From NCBI RefSeq assembly GCF_014646275.1, contig NZ_BMND01000023.1:53733-117732 (forward strand): a stretch of DNA of 64,000 nt. Direction: 5' to 3'. Under the pieces are notes generated by a model. That model was not told where the DNA came from. It made no database searches and worked only from the letters and a program-made list of their open reading frames with translations. This document shows positions 1 to 7,239 of the stretch, piece after piece (the first letter of the stretch is position 1; the number at the start of each line of letters is the position of its first letter). Position numbers and translations under genes: made by a program. The stretch is from Streptomyces kronopolitis. Lineage in GTDB: Bacteria > Actinomycetota > Actinomycetes > Streptomycetales > Streptomycetaceae.

Positions 1-134
1 CGGACGGCGTGCACCAGCATGGGGGTGCCGCCGAGGGTGCGCAGGGCCTTGGGAGTGCCGGGACCGAGCCGGACACCGCGGCCGGCGGCGGGAATCACCG
101 CGGCGGTGCGGACCGGGCGGGAAGGATCTGACAT
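1..134 (-). CDS. ispD: 2-C-methyl-D-erythritol 4-phosphate cytidylyltransferase, N-terminal part (runs off window)
   Basis: This is the first ~44 codons of a minus-strand gene that continues past the left edge. The N-terminus reads TAAVIPAAGRGVRLG followed by PKALRTLGGTPMLVHAV. This is the nucleotide-binding loop (AAGxGxR) and following KAL segment of IspD, which transfers CMP to MEP in the non-mevalonate isoprenoid pathway. In Streptomyces ispD sits directly downstream of carD and is followed by, or fused to, ispF, which matches the gene to its right. The rest of the protein cannot be seen, so a separate IspD or an IspDF fusion are both possible. Start ATG at 134. Confidence 0.85.
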   Translation of the reverse strand, partial: MSDPSRPVRTAAVIPAAGRGVRLGPGTPKALRTLGGTPMLVHAV

Positions 135-594
135 CGATGACTCCGGAGTCCGGGGCGAGCCCGGAATTGACGCAGACAGGTTTGTTTCCTCGGGCGGGGT
201 GGGTATGGCCTGAGCGTGCCCCCGGCTCCTGGAGCGCGGGGGAGTGCCGGGCGCGACGCCTCGACCGGACCCTTCCGTGACACGGTCGAGACAGCTGCCC
301 GGGCCCGGCACGCCACAGCGAGTCGGCGGTCCTCGGCAAGGTTCATGAATGCGTTCATGAACCGCAGTTCGCCAGCGGACAACAGCAGATATGCCGCAGC
401 GCCCGGCAACAGACCACTCCGCTGAGGAAGCGGTCGTTACTCGGGCACCGCGGCATTACTACGTCGGCATTGCTATGTCGTCGCTGCGTCGGCCACTTCG
501 CCGGCGGACGCGTGACCCACGCATGCATGACCTCACACGCTTGACCCACACACAGCGTTGTCAGGCAGGCCGCGTCGTCAGGCGGACCGCGTCG
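135..594. other. carD-ispD intergenic region with no gene seen
   Basis: The 460 bp between ispD and carD hold no convincing gene. Open frames here lack Streptomyces codon bias and ribosome-binding sites. The region contains the perfect 9-bp inverted repeat at 341-362 and a short direct repeat (CCGCGTCGTCAGG) at the carD stop. It presumably carries the ispD promoter and the carD 3' end. Confidence 0.6.
341..362. promoter_or_regulatory. Inverted repeat upstream of ispD, operator-like
   Basis: The arms GTTCATGAA and TTCATGAAC are perfect inverted copies separated by TGCG. Each arm contains the self-palindromic octamer TTCATGAA, and the two octamers are 12 nt apart. This AT-rich symmetric site stands out in GC-rich surroundings about 210 bp upstream of the ispD start. 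It looks like a binding site for a dimeric regulator, but I do not know which one. Confidence 0.45.
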
Positions 595-1077
595 TCAGGA
601 CGCGAGCACCTCGTCGAGCAGGGCCTCGGCCTTGTCCTCGTTGGTGTTTTCCGCGAGAGCGAGTTCGCTCACCAGAATCTGGCGTGCCTTTGCGAGCATG
701 CGCTTCTCACCGGCGGAAAGCCCGCGCTCACGCTCACGCCGCCACAGGTCGCGCACCACTTCGGCAACCTTGATCACATCGCCGGAAGCGAGCTTCTCGA
801 GATTTGCCTTGTAGCGACGGGACCAGTTCGTCGGCTCTTCGGCATACGGTGCGCGGAGCACCTCGAAGACCCGGTCCAGCCCGTCCTGACCAACCACGTC
901 GCGTACGCCGACGAACTCCGCATTGTCCGCTGGCACACGAACAGTCAAGTCGCCCTGGGCGACCTTCAGCACCAAGTAGGTCTTGTCCACGCCTTTGATC
1001 TGGCGAGTTTCGATGGCCTCGATCAGCGCGGCCCCGTGATGGGGATAGACCACGGTGTCGCCAACCTTGAACGTCAT
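595..1077 (-). CDS. carD: CarD family transcriptional regulator (RNA polymerase-binding)
   Basis: This 160-residue protein begins FKVGDTVVYPHHG, the hallmark start of the CarD N-terminal RNA-polymerase-interacting Tudor-like domain (about residues 1-60). An all-helical DNA-binding domain follows, with the conserved WSRRYKANLEKL and LSAGEKRMLAKARQIL segments. CarD stabilises open complexes at many, notably rRNA, promoters and is essential in mycobacteria. ATG at 1077 gives the standard family length; a start ten codons upstream would add an unconserved tail. A plausible promoter upstream on the minus strand is TTCAGA - 17 nt - TAGCAT. The CarD-IspD order is conserved in actinobacteria. Confidence 0.95.
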   Translation of the reverse strand: MTFKVGDTVVYPHHGAALIEAIETRQIKGVDKTYLVLKVAQGDLTVRVPADNAEFVGVRDVVGQDGLDRVFEVLRAPYAEEPTNWSRRYKANLEKLASGDVIKVAEVVRDLWRRERERGLSAGEKRMLAKARQILVSELALAENTNEDKAEALLDEVLAS

Positions 1078-1929
1078 GTGACAGGTACCCCTTCCGTGGC
1101 TATCCATGCTAACACGGGAACGGGCCGTTCTGAATGGCGTTTTCGCAGGTCAGGGCATATCTCGGGGCTTGACAACAGTAACCGGAACGTGCTGCGAGGG
1201 GCCTCCGGGGAGAGGTATTCGCAGGTCGGAGGGGCTGCACGGGTGACTCGAAACACGCCCGTCACACACCGCGAGGGCGCCGTTCGAGGGGCTGAACGTC
1301 CCGTTTTGCGCAGATCCAGATGAGCGAGTTCCGCTACTCCGTTCGGCTGCTCGGAGACCTCTCACGGGCGATTCTCGAATTGATCACCACGTGGCGGCCG
1401 AAGCGTGTGATCAATTCCGCGAGGCCTTCACATTCCCTGCGAATACTGCTTTTCGCCGAGGGAACCTGCCGGGCGCCACCCGAACGGCCGCTGGTCGGAA
1501 TTTCGGCCACGTTCTCGGTGCGCGTTCTCGGGGTGCGGCCGGATCTGTGCGCCGAGGTGTGCGCCCTCGGCGTGCCGTTCCGCGGCCCGTTGCGCGTGCC
1601 GTTGCGCGTGCCGTCGCGGAGAGCCCGTTGTCCGGTCCGTTCCGCGGCGGTGTGCGCGGTGGTCGGCTTTGCGCCAGTGACCGGGGATGCGCCCGTGGTT
1701 GCGGGGGCGGAAACCGGACGCGGGCGGCGCCGGCGGGCCGCTGATCGCGCTGGGGGCGGGTCGGGTGCGGCGGCGTGAGGACGGCTCGGTAACCTAGCGG
1801 CGCTGACACACCCTTAGGGCGGCTTTACGCACCCGTCGTCATGACGCGTACGCAGTGCCGCCCCAGCCGTCCATCCGCGACCGGGCACGAAGTTCGGCCG
1901 CCGTAGCTCGTCAAGGAGATGCCGCCGCC
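1078..1929. other. Divergent intergenic region carD / lipoprotein; no gene seen
   Basis: About 850 bp separate carD from the plus-strand lipoprotein gene. The open frames crossing it have poor codon bias and I reject them as genes. The region carries the carD promoter side, an 11-bp inverted repeat at 1377-1417, and a short tandem repeat of GTTGCGCGTGCC near 1588-1613. Nothing else is recognisable. Confidence 0.55.
1377..1417. repeat. 11-bp perfect inverted repeat, 19-nt spacer
   Basis: GAATTGATCAC (1377-1387) and GTGATCAATTC (1407-1417) are exact inverted copies. The arms are AT-rich and contain TGATCA palindromes, unlike the surrounding sequence. No U-tract follows and the spacer is long, so an operator with two bound half-sites is more likely than a terminator. 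It lies about 300 bp upstream of carD and 510 bp upstream of the lipoprotein gene. Confidence 0.4.
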
Positions 1930-2565
1930 GTGAGCCGCAGCCTTCGACGCGGCGTCCTCGCCGCCACCGTCCTTTCGCTCTCGATCGCCACGCTGTCCGC
2001 GTGCGGGGCCGGGAACGACGCCCAGACGCTGGAGGTCAAGCCGGACAACGCCGCGACCTCCGTCGGCGACATCAAGATCCAGAACGCGACCGTCATCACG
2101 CAGCCGGACGTGAACGCCAAGGGTCCGGCCGCGATTTCCGCGACGGTGTTCAACACCGGTGCCAAGGACCAGAAGCTGACCGCGATCTCCGTCGACGGCA
2201 CCGGCCAGTCGGCCAAGCTCACGCCGGGTTCCGGCAAGGGCCCGGTCACCGTGCCCGCCGGCGGCTCCATCGTGCTCGGCGGCAAGGGCGACGCCTCGGC
2301 CGTCCTGGCCAGCGGCCGGGAGGCCGTCAAGGACGGGAACGCCCAGCCGCTGACGTTCACCCTGAGCACCACCGGCAAGGTCAAGATCAACGCCTATGTG
2401 GTCCCGGCGAAGAGCTACTTCGCGGGCTACGGGCCCTCCCAGCTGCCGCAGCCGTCCGGTTCGCCGTCCCCGTCGGGCTCCGGCAAGCCCTCGGCGTCGG
2501 GCAAGCCGTCGGGTGCGCCCGGCGCGTCCGGCAAGCCCTCGCAGTCCGCGGGCAGCGGTCACTGA
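1930..2565 (+). CDS. Secreted lipoprotein, phoP-adjacent (function unknown)
   Basis: A 211-residue protein starting at GTG 1930, preceded by AAGGAG. It has a lipoprotein signal peptide: charged SRSLRR, a hydrophobic stretch, then the lipobox LSAC with the acylated Cys at about residue 25. The mature part resembles copper-chaperone/DUF461-like immunoglobulin folds, with alternating short strands and a TVPAGGSIVLGG turn. The C-terminus is a low-complexity Pro/Ser/Gly tail of repeated SGKPS units, probably a cell-wall-spanning linker. It is conserved beside phoP in Streptomyces, but I do not know its function. It converges on phoP and shares a strong hairpin terminator with it. Confidence 0.85.
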   Translation: MSRSLRRGVLAATVLSLSIATLSACGAGNDAQTLEVKPDNAATSVGDIKIQNATVITQPDVNAKGPAAISATVFNTGAKDQKLTAISVDGTGQSAKLTPGSGKGPVTVPAGGSIVLGGKGDASAVLASGREAVKDGNAQPLTFTLSTTGKVKINAYVVPAKSYFAGYGPSQLPQPSGSPSPSGSGKPSASGKPSGAPGASGKPSQSAGSGH

Positions 2566-2585
2566 CACCGGCTCGCACGAACCAC

Positions 2586-2624
2586 GCCAGGGGCGCCTCT
2601 CCGGTCCGGAGAGGCGCCCCTGGC
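2586..2624. terminator. Bidirectional terminator between lipoprotein gene and phoP
   Basis: A 17-bp perfect stem (GCCAGGGGCGCCTCTCC and its complement) encloses a 5-nt loop. It lies between two convergent stop codons, so it can serve both genes. There is no U-tract, which is common for Streptomyces terminators. Confidence 0.8.
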
Positions 2625-2679
2625 GCGTACGGCGGCCCGCACGCCGGGCGGGCGGCGGTGCGGGCCTCTCAGGCCGTCT

Positions 2680-3360
2680 CTACGGCTCGAACTTGTAGCC
2701 CAGGCCGCGGACCGTGACGAGGTAGCGCGGTGCGCCCGGGTCGGGCTCGATCTTGGCGCGCAGCCGCTTGACGTGCACGTCCAGGGTCTTGGTGTCGCCC
2801 ACGTAGTCGGCGCCCCAGACCCGGTCGATGAGCTGCATGCGGGTCAGCACCCGGCCGGCGTTGCGCAGCAGCATCTCCAGGAGGTCGAACTCCTTGAGGG
2901 GCAGGTCAACCTTGCCGCCGGAGACCGTGACGACATGGCGGTCCACGTCCATCCGGACCGGACCGGCCTCCAGCGCCTGCGGGGTGACCTCCTCCGGCTC
3001 CCCGCGGCGGCGCAGCACGGCGCGGATGCGGGCGACGAGTTCGCGGGAGGAGAAGGGCTTGGTGACGTAGTCGTCGGCCCCTATCTCCAGACCGACGACC
3101 TTGTCGATCTCGCTGTCCTTGGCGGTCACCATGATGACCGGGACGTTGGAGCGGCCGCGCAGCTGGCGGCACACCTCGGTGCCGGGCAGGCCGGGCAGCA
3201 TCAGGTCGAGGAGGACGAGGTCGGCGCCGTTGCGCTCGAATTCGTCCAGTCCGTCGGGGCCCGTGGCCGCGATGGCGACCTCGAAGCCCTCCTTGCGGAG
3301 CATGTAGGACAGTGCGTCGCTGAACGATTCCTCGTCCTCGACGACAAGCACTCGGGTCAC
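2680..3360 (-). CDS. phoP: Phosphate-response regulator PhoP (OmpR family)
   Basis: A 226-residue response regulator. The receiver domain (1-120) has the acidic pair EDEE, phospho-acceptor Asp in LVLLDLMLPG, the switch Thr/Lys in MVTAKDSE and YVTKPFS. The C-terminal winged helix (130-226) contains FDLLEMLLRNAGRVLTR and the recognition/wing segment RGLGYKFEP. It matches the PhoP/RegX3 group. In Streptomyces phosphorylated PhoP activates phosphate scavenging (pstS, phoA, 5'-nucleotidases) and represses nitrogen and antibiotic genes. It overlaps the upstream phoR by 4 nt, so the pair is translationally coupled. Position next to phoU and tandem GTTCAC repeats identifies the pair as phoR-phoP. Confidence 0.95.
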   Translation of the reverse strand: MTRVLVVEDEESFSDALSYMLRKEGFEVAIAATGPDGLDEFERNGADLVLLDLMLPGLPGTEVCRQLRGRSNVPVIMVTAKDSEIDKVVGLEIGADDYVTKPFSSRELVARIRAVLRRRGEPEEVTPQALEAGPVRMDVDRHVVTVSGGKVDLPLKEFDLLEMLLRNAGRVLTRMQLIDRVWGADYVGDTKTLDVHVKRLRAKIEPDPGAPRYLVTVRGLGYKFEP

Positions 3361-4679
3361 GGAAGGACCTCCGGGGCTGGGTGAGCAGGGAGTGGATCGT
3401 TGAAGGTCTCGTACGGGCGGTCCTCGTCGTCGAGGCCCTCCGCGGAGAGGTCGGCGGGGCGTTCGCGGTCGCGTCCGGCCCCGGCTTCCGGGAGACGGAG
3501 GGTGAAGGTCGAGCCTTGTCCCTCAGCGCTCCACACCGTGACCTCCCCGCCGTGCGAGGCGGCCACATGCTTGACGATGGCGAGACCGAGGCCGGTGCCG
3601 CCGGTGGCGCGCGAGCGCGCCGGGTCCACACGGTAGAACCGCTCGAAGATGCGGTCCCGGTCCCTCTCGGATATCCCGATGCCCTGGTCGGTCACCGCGA
3701 TCTCGATCAGGTCGCCGCCGGGGGCGGAGACCCGCCGGCCGGCGATCCCGACGCGGGTGCGCGCCGGGGAGTAGTTGACGGCGTTCTCGACGAGGTTGCC
3801 GAGGGCCGCCGCGAGCTGGCCGCGGTTGCCCCAGATGCTCAGGTCGGCGGGGCCGCCCCCGGGCCGTGCGCCGCCGGTGCGGGCGGCGGATCCGTCGGGG
3901 CCGCCGATCGACGTGGCCATGGTGATCTGCTTCGCGCCGGCCTGCTGGCGGCAGCGGTCGATCGCCTCGGCGACCAGTTCGTCGACCCGGACCGGCTCGG
4001 CGTCCTCCAGCGGGTCGTCGTTCTGCACCCGGGAGAGGTCGATGAGCTCCTGGACGAGGTTGGTCAGGCGGGTGGCCTCGTTCTGCATCCGGCCGGCGAA
4101 GCGCTCGACGGCCTCGGGGTCGTCGCTGGCGTCCATCACGGCCTCGGAGAGCAGCGAGAGCGCGCCGACGGGCGTCTTGAGCTCATGGCTGACGTTGGCG
4201 ACGAAGTCGCGGCGGACCGCTTCTATCCGGCGGGCCTCCGTGAGGTCCTCGACCAGCAGCAGGACCAGCCGGGAGCCGAGCGGGGCGACTCTGGCGGAGA
4301 CCGCGAGCGCCTCGCCGCGGCCGGTGCCGCGGCGCGGCAGATCCAGCTCGACCTGGCGTATCTCGCCGTCCCTGCGGGTGTCACGGGCCATCTGCATCAT
4401 CGGCTCGACGGCGAGCTTGCCGCCGCGGACCAGCCCGAGGGCGTAGGCGGCGGAGCTGGCCTTGACGACGGCGTCGGCCTCGTCGAGCACCACCGCGGAG
4501 GAGCGGAGCACCGACAGCACGGTGTCGACCCCGGGCGGCAGCACGGCGTCCGTGTGCAGCGAGGTGCGGGTGGGTTTGGCCTGGTCGCGTTCGCTCCAGC
4601 GGAACGCCAGCATGGCGAAGACGCCGGTACACAGGCCGGCGATCGCTGCCACTGCGGCAACGGCCGCGTCCACGTTCAT
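3357..4679 (-). CDS. phoR: Phosphate sensor histidine kinase PhoR
   Basis: A 440-residue kinase with one N-terminal membrane helix (about residues 3-26), a PAS-like segment (about 60-165), then HisKA with FVANVSHELKTPVGAL (phospho-accepting His near 165). The HATPase domain has NLVENAVNYSP (N box), VTDQGIGIS (G1) and GTGLGLAIVKH (G2). A Gly/Arg-rich insert lies between the H and N boxes. It phosphorylates PhoP when phosphate is scarce. The C-terminal tail after the ATPase domain (about 40 residues, acidic and Pro-rich) is not conserved. Transcription starts from the divergent phoR/phoU region with its PHO boxes, which implies autoregulation. Confidence 0.95.
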   Translation of the reverse strand: MNVDAAVAAVAAIAGLCTGVFAMLAFRWSERDQAKPTRTSLHTDAVLPPGVDTVLSVLRSSAVVLDEADAVVKASSAAYALGLVRGGKLAVEPMMQMARDTRRDGEIRQVELDLPRRGTGRGEALAVSARVAPLGSRLVLLLVEDLTEARRIEAVRRDFVANVSHELKTPVGALSLLSEAVMDASDDPEAVERFAGRMQNEATRLTNLVQELIDLSRVQNDDPLEDAEPVRVDELVAEAIDRCRQQAGAKQITMATSIGGPDGSAARTGGARPGGGPADLSIWGNRGQLAAALGNLVENAVNYSPARTRVGIAGRRVSAPGGDLIEIAVTDQGIGISERDRDRIFERFYRVDPARSRATGGTGLGLAIVKHVAASHGGEVTVWSAEGQGSTFTLRLPEAGAGRDRERPADLSAEGLDDEDRPYETFNDPLPAHPAPEVLP

Positions 4680-4752
4680 GACTCCAGGTTATGCGCCGGG
4701 TCGGACACTTCCCCAGGGGTGCGGGACGGTGCCCGGACACACGTCGCCCAGA

Positions 4753-4785
4753 GTTCACCGTGGCGTCCGCGCTGGTTCACTCCGG
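4753..4785. promoter_or_regulatory. PHO box array 1 (three 11-nt direct-repeat units)
   Basis: The units GTTCACCGTGG, CGTCCGCGCTG and GTTCACTCCGG lie end to end with exact 11-nt periodicity, which is the direct-repeat architecture of Streptomyces PhoP operators. The first and third match the GTTCACC core and the middle one is weak. The array is 75-105 bp upstream of the phoR start. It is placed to autoregulate phoRP and possibly phoU. Confidence 0.75.
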
Positions 4786-4864
4786 GGGCCGGGGGCGGGC
4801 GGGCGGCTGCCGGCCGGGTGTCCCTTGGGGATACGGCACGCGAGCCCCGCCCCGACGGAGTGTG

Positions 4865-4875
4865 GCCAGGTGAAC
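4865..4875 (-). promoter_or_regulatory. Single PHO-box-like unit in reverse orientation
   Basis: Read on the minus strand this is GTTCACCTGGC, an excellent core match to a PHO-box unit. It sits between the two forward arrays in the phoR/phoU divergent region. Only one unit is strong, so it may be an auxiliary contact or chance. Confidence 0.4.
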
Positions 4876-4914
4876 CGGGCGGCCGGCCCGGTGGCGGGGG
4901 ATGCGTCGCCCAGA

Positions 4915-4947
4915 ATTCACCTTCACGTCGGTGCCGGTTCACTCCCG
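4915..4947. promoter_or_regulatory. PHO box array 2 (near-duplicate of array 1)
   Basis: ATTCACCTTCA, CGTCGGTGCCG and GTTCACTCCCG form a second three-unit array with the same 11-nt spacing. The flank CGTCGCCCAGA is shared with array 1 (4742-4752 and 4904-4914), so a segment of about 45 bp has been duplicated 162 bp apart. Array 2 is about 265 bp upstream of phoU. The whole 4680-5209 region otherwise holds no gene. Confidence 0.7.
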
Positions 4948-5209
4948 GTGGGACCGCAGGTCGCGCGGTGCCCGCAGGGTGAGGGTGCGGGTGCCGGATC
5001 CCTTCCGCACCGCCGCGCGCCCGGACACCCGGAGTGACCGCCCTGCGACGGCCTCCCGGCCGCACGGGTTCCGCGGAGTGGTTGCTCCGTGGACCATCGC
5101 CTTTCTGGGGATGCGGCTCGCGCGGGCACAGACCGTGAGAGCGTGGGCAGAGGTTCAGCTGTACCCGTCCACCTCCCACACCACCACTCGATCCGAGAGA
5201 AGGTCACAG

Positions 5210-5890
5210 ATGCGGGACGCGTACCACGAGGAGCTTGATTCGATCGGCGAGGGCCTGGTCGAGATGGCCCGGCTCGTCGGCTCCGCGATCGGGCGCGCCA
5301 CCACGGCGATTCTCGACGCGGACCTCAAGCTGGCCGAGAACGTCATCGCCGCCGATGAGAAGGTCGACGACCTCCAGCGGGATCTGGAGGCGCGGGCGAT
5401 CGCCCTGCTGGCGCGGCAGCAGCCGGTCGCCACCGACCTGCGGATCGTCGTCACCTCGCTGCGGATGAGCGCCGACCTGGAGCGCTCGGGCGACCTGGCC
5501 CAGCACGTGGCCAAGCTGGCCCGGCTGCGCTTCCCGGAGACGGCCGTTCCGCAGGATCTGCACGCCACCATCCTGGAGATGGGGCAGCTGGCGCAGCGCC
5601 TGATGGCCAAGGCCGCCGAGGTCATCATCACCAAGGACGTCGACCTCGCGCTGCAGCTGGAGCAGGACGACGACGCGATGGACATGCTGCACCGCACCCT
5701 CTTCCAGCACCTGATGGACGACCGCTGGAAGCACGGCATCGAGACGGCCGTGGACGTGACCCTGCTGGGCCGCTACTACGAGCGCTTCGCCGACCACGCG
5801 GTCTCGGTCGCCAAGCGGGTCGTCTACCTGGTGACCGGCGAGCACGCCGACGAGATCGCCTCGTCTGCGGCGGCGGTGGAGGGCGCCTGA
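5210..5890 (+). CDS. phoU: Phosphate signalling regulator PhoU
   Basis: A 226-residue all-helical protein made of two PhoU three-helix repeats. The first (about 1-100) has SLRMSADLERSGDLAQHVAKLA and the second (about 115-215) has LLGRYYERFADHAVSVAKRVV; the E(R)xxDHA-type metal-binding motif is clear in the second. PhoU damps PhoR and Pst activity when phosphate is ample. It is divergent from phoR across the PHO-box region. ATG at 5210 follows GAGAGAAGG at normal distance, and an upstream extension has no conservation. Confidence 0.95.
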   Translation: MRDAYHEELDSIGEGLVEMARLVGSAIGRATTAILDADLKLAENVIAADEKVDDLQRDLEARAIALLARQQPVATDLRIVVTSLRMSADLERSGDLAQHVAKLARLRFPETAVPQDLHATILEMGQLAQRLMAKAAEVIITKDVDLALQLEQDDDAMDMLHRTLFQHLMDDRWKHGIETAVDVTLLGRYYERFADHAVSVAKRVVYLVTGEHADEIASSAAAVEGA

Positions 5891-6047
5891 CCGCGGCGGC
5901 GGGCGAGGGGGACGAGCCGCCGGGCGAAGTGAGCGGGTCCGCTTCCCGCGCCCGGCGTGCGCGGTGGACGTGTGCCTCCACGCGCCGTTGACGCGCCTGG
6001 TCACCCGGGCATGCAATGGGCACCAGGTGACCCCTAGGAGGCAATGC

Positions 6048-6206
6048 ATGGCACCCATGGCGGACTCCCGAAACCCCGTGCCCCACGGCGCCCCGGCGGC
6101 CGTCGAGCGCCCGCGGCTCCCGCTGCTCGGCGCCTGCGGCTGCGGCCCCGGCTGCAGCTGCGGCTGCCAGTCGGGCGGGCCGTGCCAGTGCGGCGGCAGC
6201 TGCTAG
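6048..6206 (+). CDS. Cys-rich mini-protein, metallothionein-like
   Basis: A 52-residue protein. The first half (RNPVPHGAPAAVERPRLPLL) is ordinary. The last 25 residues hold eight cysteines in CxC, CxxxC and CxC spacings (GACGCGPGCSCGC, then CQCGGSC). This density and spacing suggest a thiolate metal-binding peptide similar in style to bacterial metallothioneins, although no known family is obvious. A strong AGGAGG lies 6 nt before ATG 6048, and a U-tract terminator follows. It lies 157 nt downstream of phoU and is probably transcribed separately. Confidence 0.8.
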   Translation: MAPMADSRNPVPHGAPAAVERPRLPLLGACGCGPGCSCGCQSGGPCQCGGSC

Positions 6207-6227
6207 CGACCCGACGGCACAGCGCGA

Positions 6228-6273
6228 CGGCGGCCCCGACCGGTTGATCCTCCGGTCGGGGCCGCCGCTTTTG
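6228..6273 (+). terminator. Rho-independent terminator of the Cys-rich mini-gene
   Basis: A 16-bp perfect stem (CGGCGGCCCCGACCGG and its complement) with an 8-nt loop is followed by CTTTTG. This is a textbook intrinsic terminator for plus-strand transcription and also faces the convergent DUF4242 gene. Confidence 0.85.
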
Positions 6274-6331
6274 CCGCCGTGGTGACGCCGCCCGGGGGGG
6301 TCGGCTCACCGGTCGCGGCGGTAGGTCCGCG

Positions 6332-6580
6332 TCACAGGCTGAGCGGCACCTGATGGATCTCGTCGGCCTTGTGGCCGGCGCGCTCGTGGACGCGCTGGAC
6401 GGCGTCCGCCGAGGGCCCCTCCGACAGGCAGAAGACGTCGCCGGAGTCGGGGTCGGCCCAGGCGTGCTCGAAGTGCACGCCCTCCTGGGACTCGATGGCG
6501 AGGTCGGCCTGGTGCGCCGCGTTCAGCTGCTCGGCCGTGAGGCCCTCCATACCGCGGTGGATGTCCATGAACTTGGGCAT
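6332..6580 (-). CDS. DUF4242 nickel-binding protein (SCO4226-like)
   Basis: This 82-residue protein starts MPKFMDIHRGMEGLT and contains ADLAIESQEGVHFEHAWADP and FCLSEGPSADAVQRVHERAG. That is the DUF4242 ferredoxin-like fold. The S. coelicolor counterpart, SCO4226, has been crystallised and shown to bind nickel, and the His residues in DIH and FEHAW are available here. ATG 6580 has GGAGG 9 nt upstream; a longer upstream frame is not conserved. The nickel regulator gene nur is also in this window, about 53 kb away. Confidence 0.85.
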   Translation of the reverse strand: MPKFMDIHRGMEGLTAEQLNAAHQADLAIESQEGVHFEHAWADPDSGDVFCLSEGPSADAVQRVHERAGHKADEIHQVPLSL

Positions 6581-6941
6581 CTGTCTCATCCTCCAGATTG
6601 CGGACATGTGCCCCTCTTCCATGCTGCCCCCACCCGCCGGGTCGCGCTGTCGCGAGGGTGGATCAGCACCCGGCGGCCACCCGAGCCCGACCGGCAGCGA
6701 GCCTTCCACCTGCGGGGGTGCCGCCGGCGGGGCAAAGTGCCCCATGTTTGGTGCTGACTTCGTCCTCCGCTCTTGGCAGTCTGAGACTCAAGGCGCCAAG
6801 TCGCAGCAGGAGATCGGGAAATGTACCCCGCGTGGTACGGACTTCCCGTCTGCCGGCGGGCAGCCTGGTACCGGGCACCCGCCCGGATAGGGGCCTCTGC
6901 TCCCAGGGAAGCCCTGGTGGCCGACTCGAGGAGGCAGCTCT
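6581..6941. other. Gap upstream of the DUF4242 gene; no gene seen
   Basis: This 360-bp stretch must hold the DUF4242 promoter on the minus strand and that of the small membrane gene on the plus strand. I searched for the nickel-regulator site TTGCAA-N5-TTGCAA and did not find it. A short hairpin (GGGGCAAAGTGCCCC near 6729-6743) is present. Frames crossing it have no Streptomyces codon bias. Confidence 0.5.
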
Positions 6942-7097
6942 ATGAGGTGGCTGGCCGTAGGGTCTGGATCTGTCGTTGTCGCACTGTTCGTGCTGCGCAT
7001 GGTCCTCCACCAGGTGCAGGCCTTTTGTGAGGATGCAGCTGTGGCTGTCCGTGCGTGGCGTGAGCTTGTACGTGTGGTGAGCGAACGTCGCCCCTGA
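6942..7097 (+). CDS. Small single-span membrane protein (51 aa)
   Basis: The gene starts at ATG 6942 with GAGGAGG seven nt upstream. The product begins MRWLAVGSGSVVVALFVLRM, a short basic start and a hydrophobic helix (residues 4-24). It continues as an amphipathic helix with several Arg (AVAVRAWRELVRVVSERRP). That layout suggests a membrane-anchored micro-protein with a basic cytoplasmic tail. It belongs to no family I know. Base composition is a little lower in GC than its neighbours. Confidence 0.6.
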   Translation: MRWLAVGSGSVVVALFVLRMVLHQVQAFCEDAAVAVRAWRELVRVVSERRP

Positions 7098-7186
7098 CCT
7101 CAGCCGATGACGGCCCGCTACGTCCACGCCCGCATGTGCGGCGGATGCTTGAGCCATTCATGGCCCAGAAGCGGCCCAGCTACAGC

Positions 7187-7231
7187 AAAAGGCCCCCGTC
7201 CCGCAAAGAAGTTGCAGGTCGGGGGCCTTCT
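7187..7231. terminator. Terminator downstream of gpmA
   Basis: AAGGCCCCCG (7189-7198) and CGGGGGCCTT (7220-7229) form a 10-bp stem around a 21-nt loop. Read on the minus strand it is followed by TTTTGC, giving gpmA an intrinsic terminator just after its stop. Confidence 0.8.
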
Positions 7232-7239
7232 GGGGCGTG

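Noticed and set aside
391..1323. Long plus-strand open frame across carD
   Set aside because: It is antisense to carD, which has clear domain motifs. The frame has no ribosome-binding site and is a GC-bias shadow.
1320..1778. Possible 152-residue gene in the carD/lipoprotein gap
   Set aside because: Codon use is not Streptomyces-like, there is no ribosome-binding site, and the product is low-complexity (GVPFRGPLRVPLRVP).
6663..7157. 164-residue minus-strand frame upstream of the DUF4242 gene
   Set aside because: It overlaps the plausible 51-residue membrane gene and has no start signal or codon bias.
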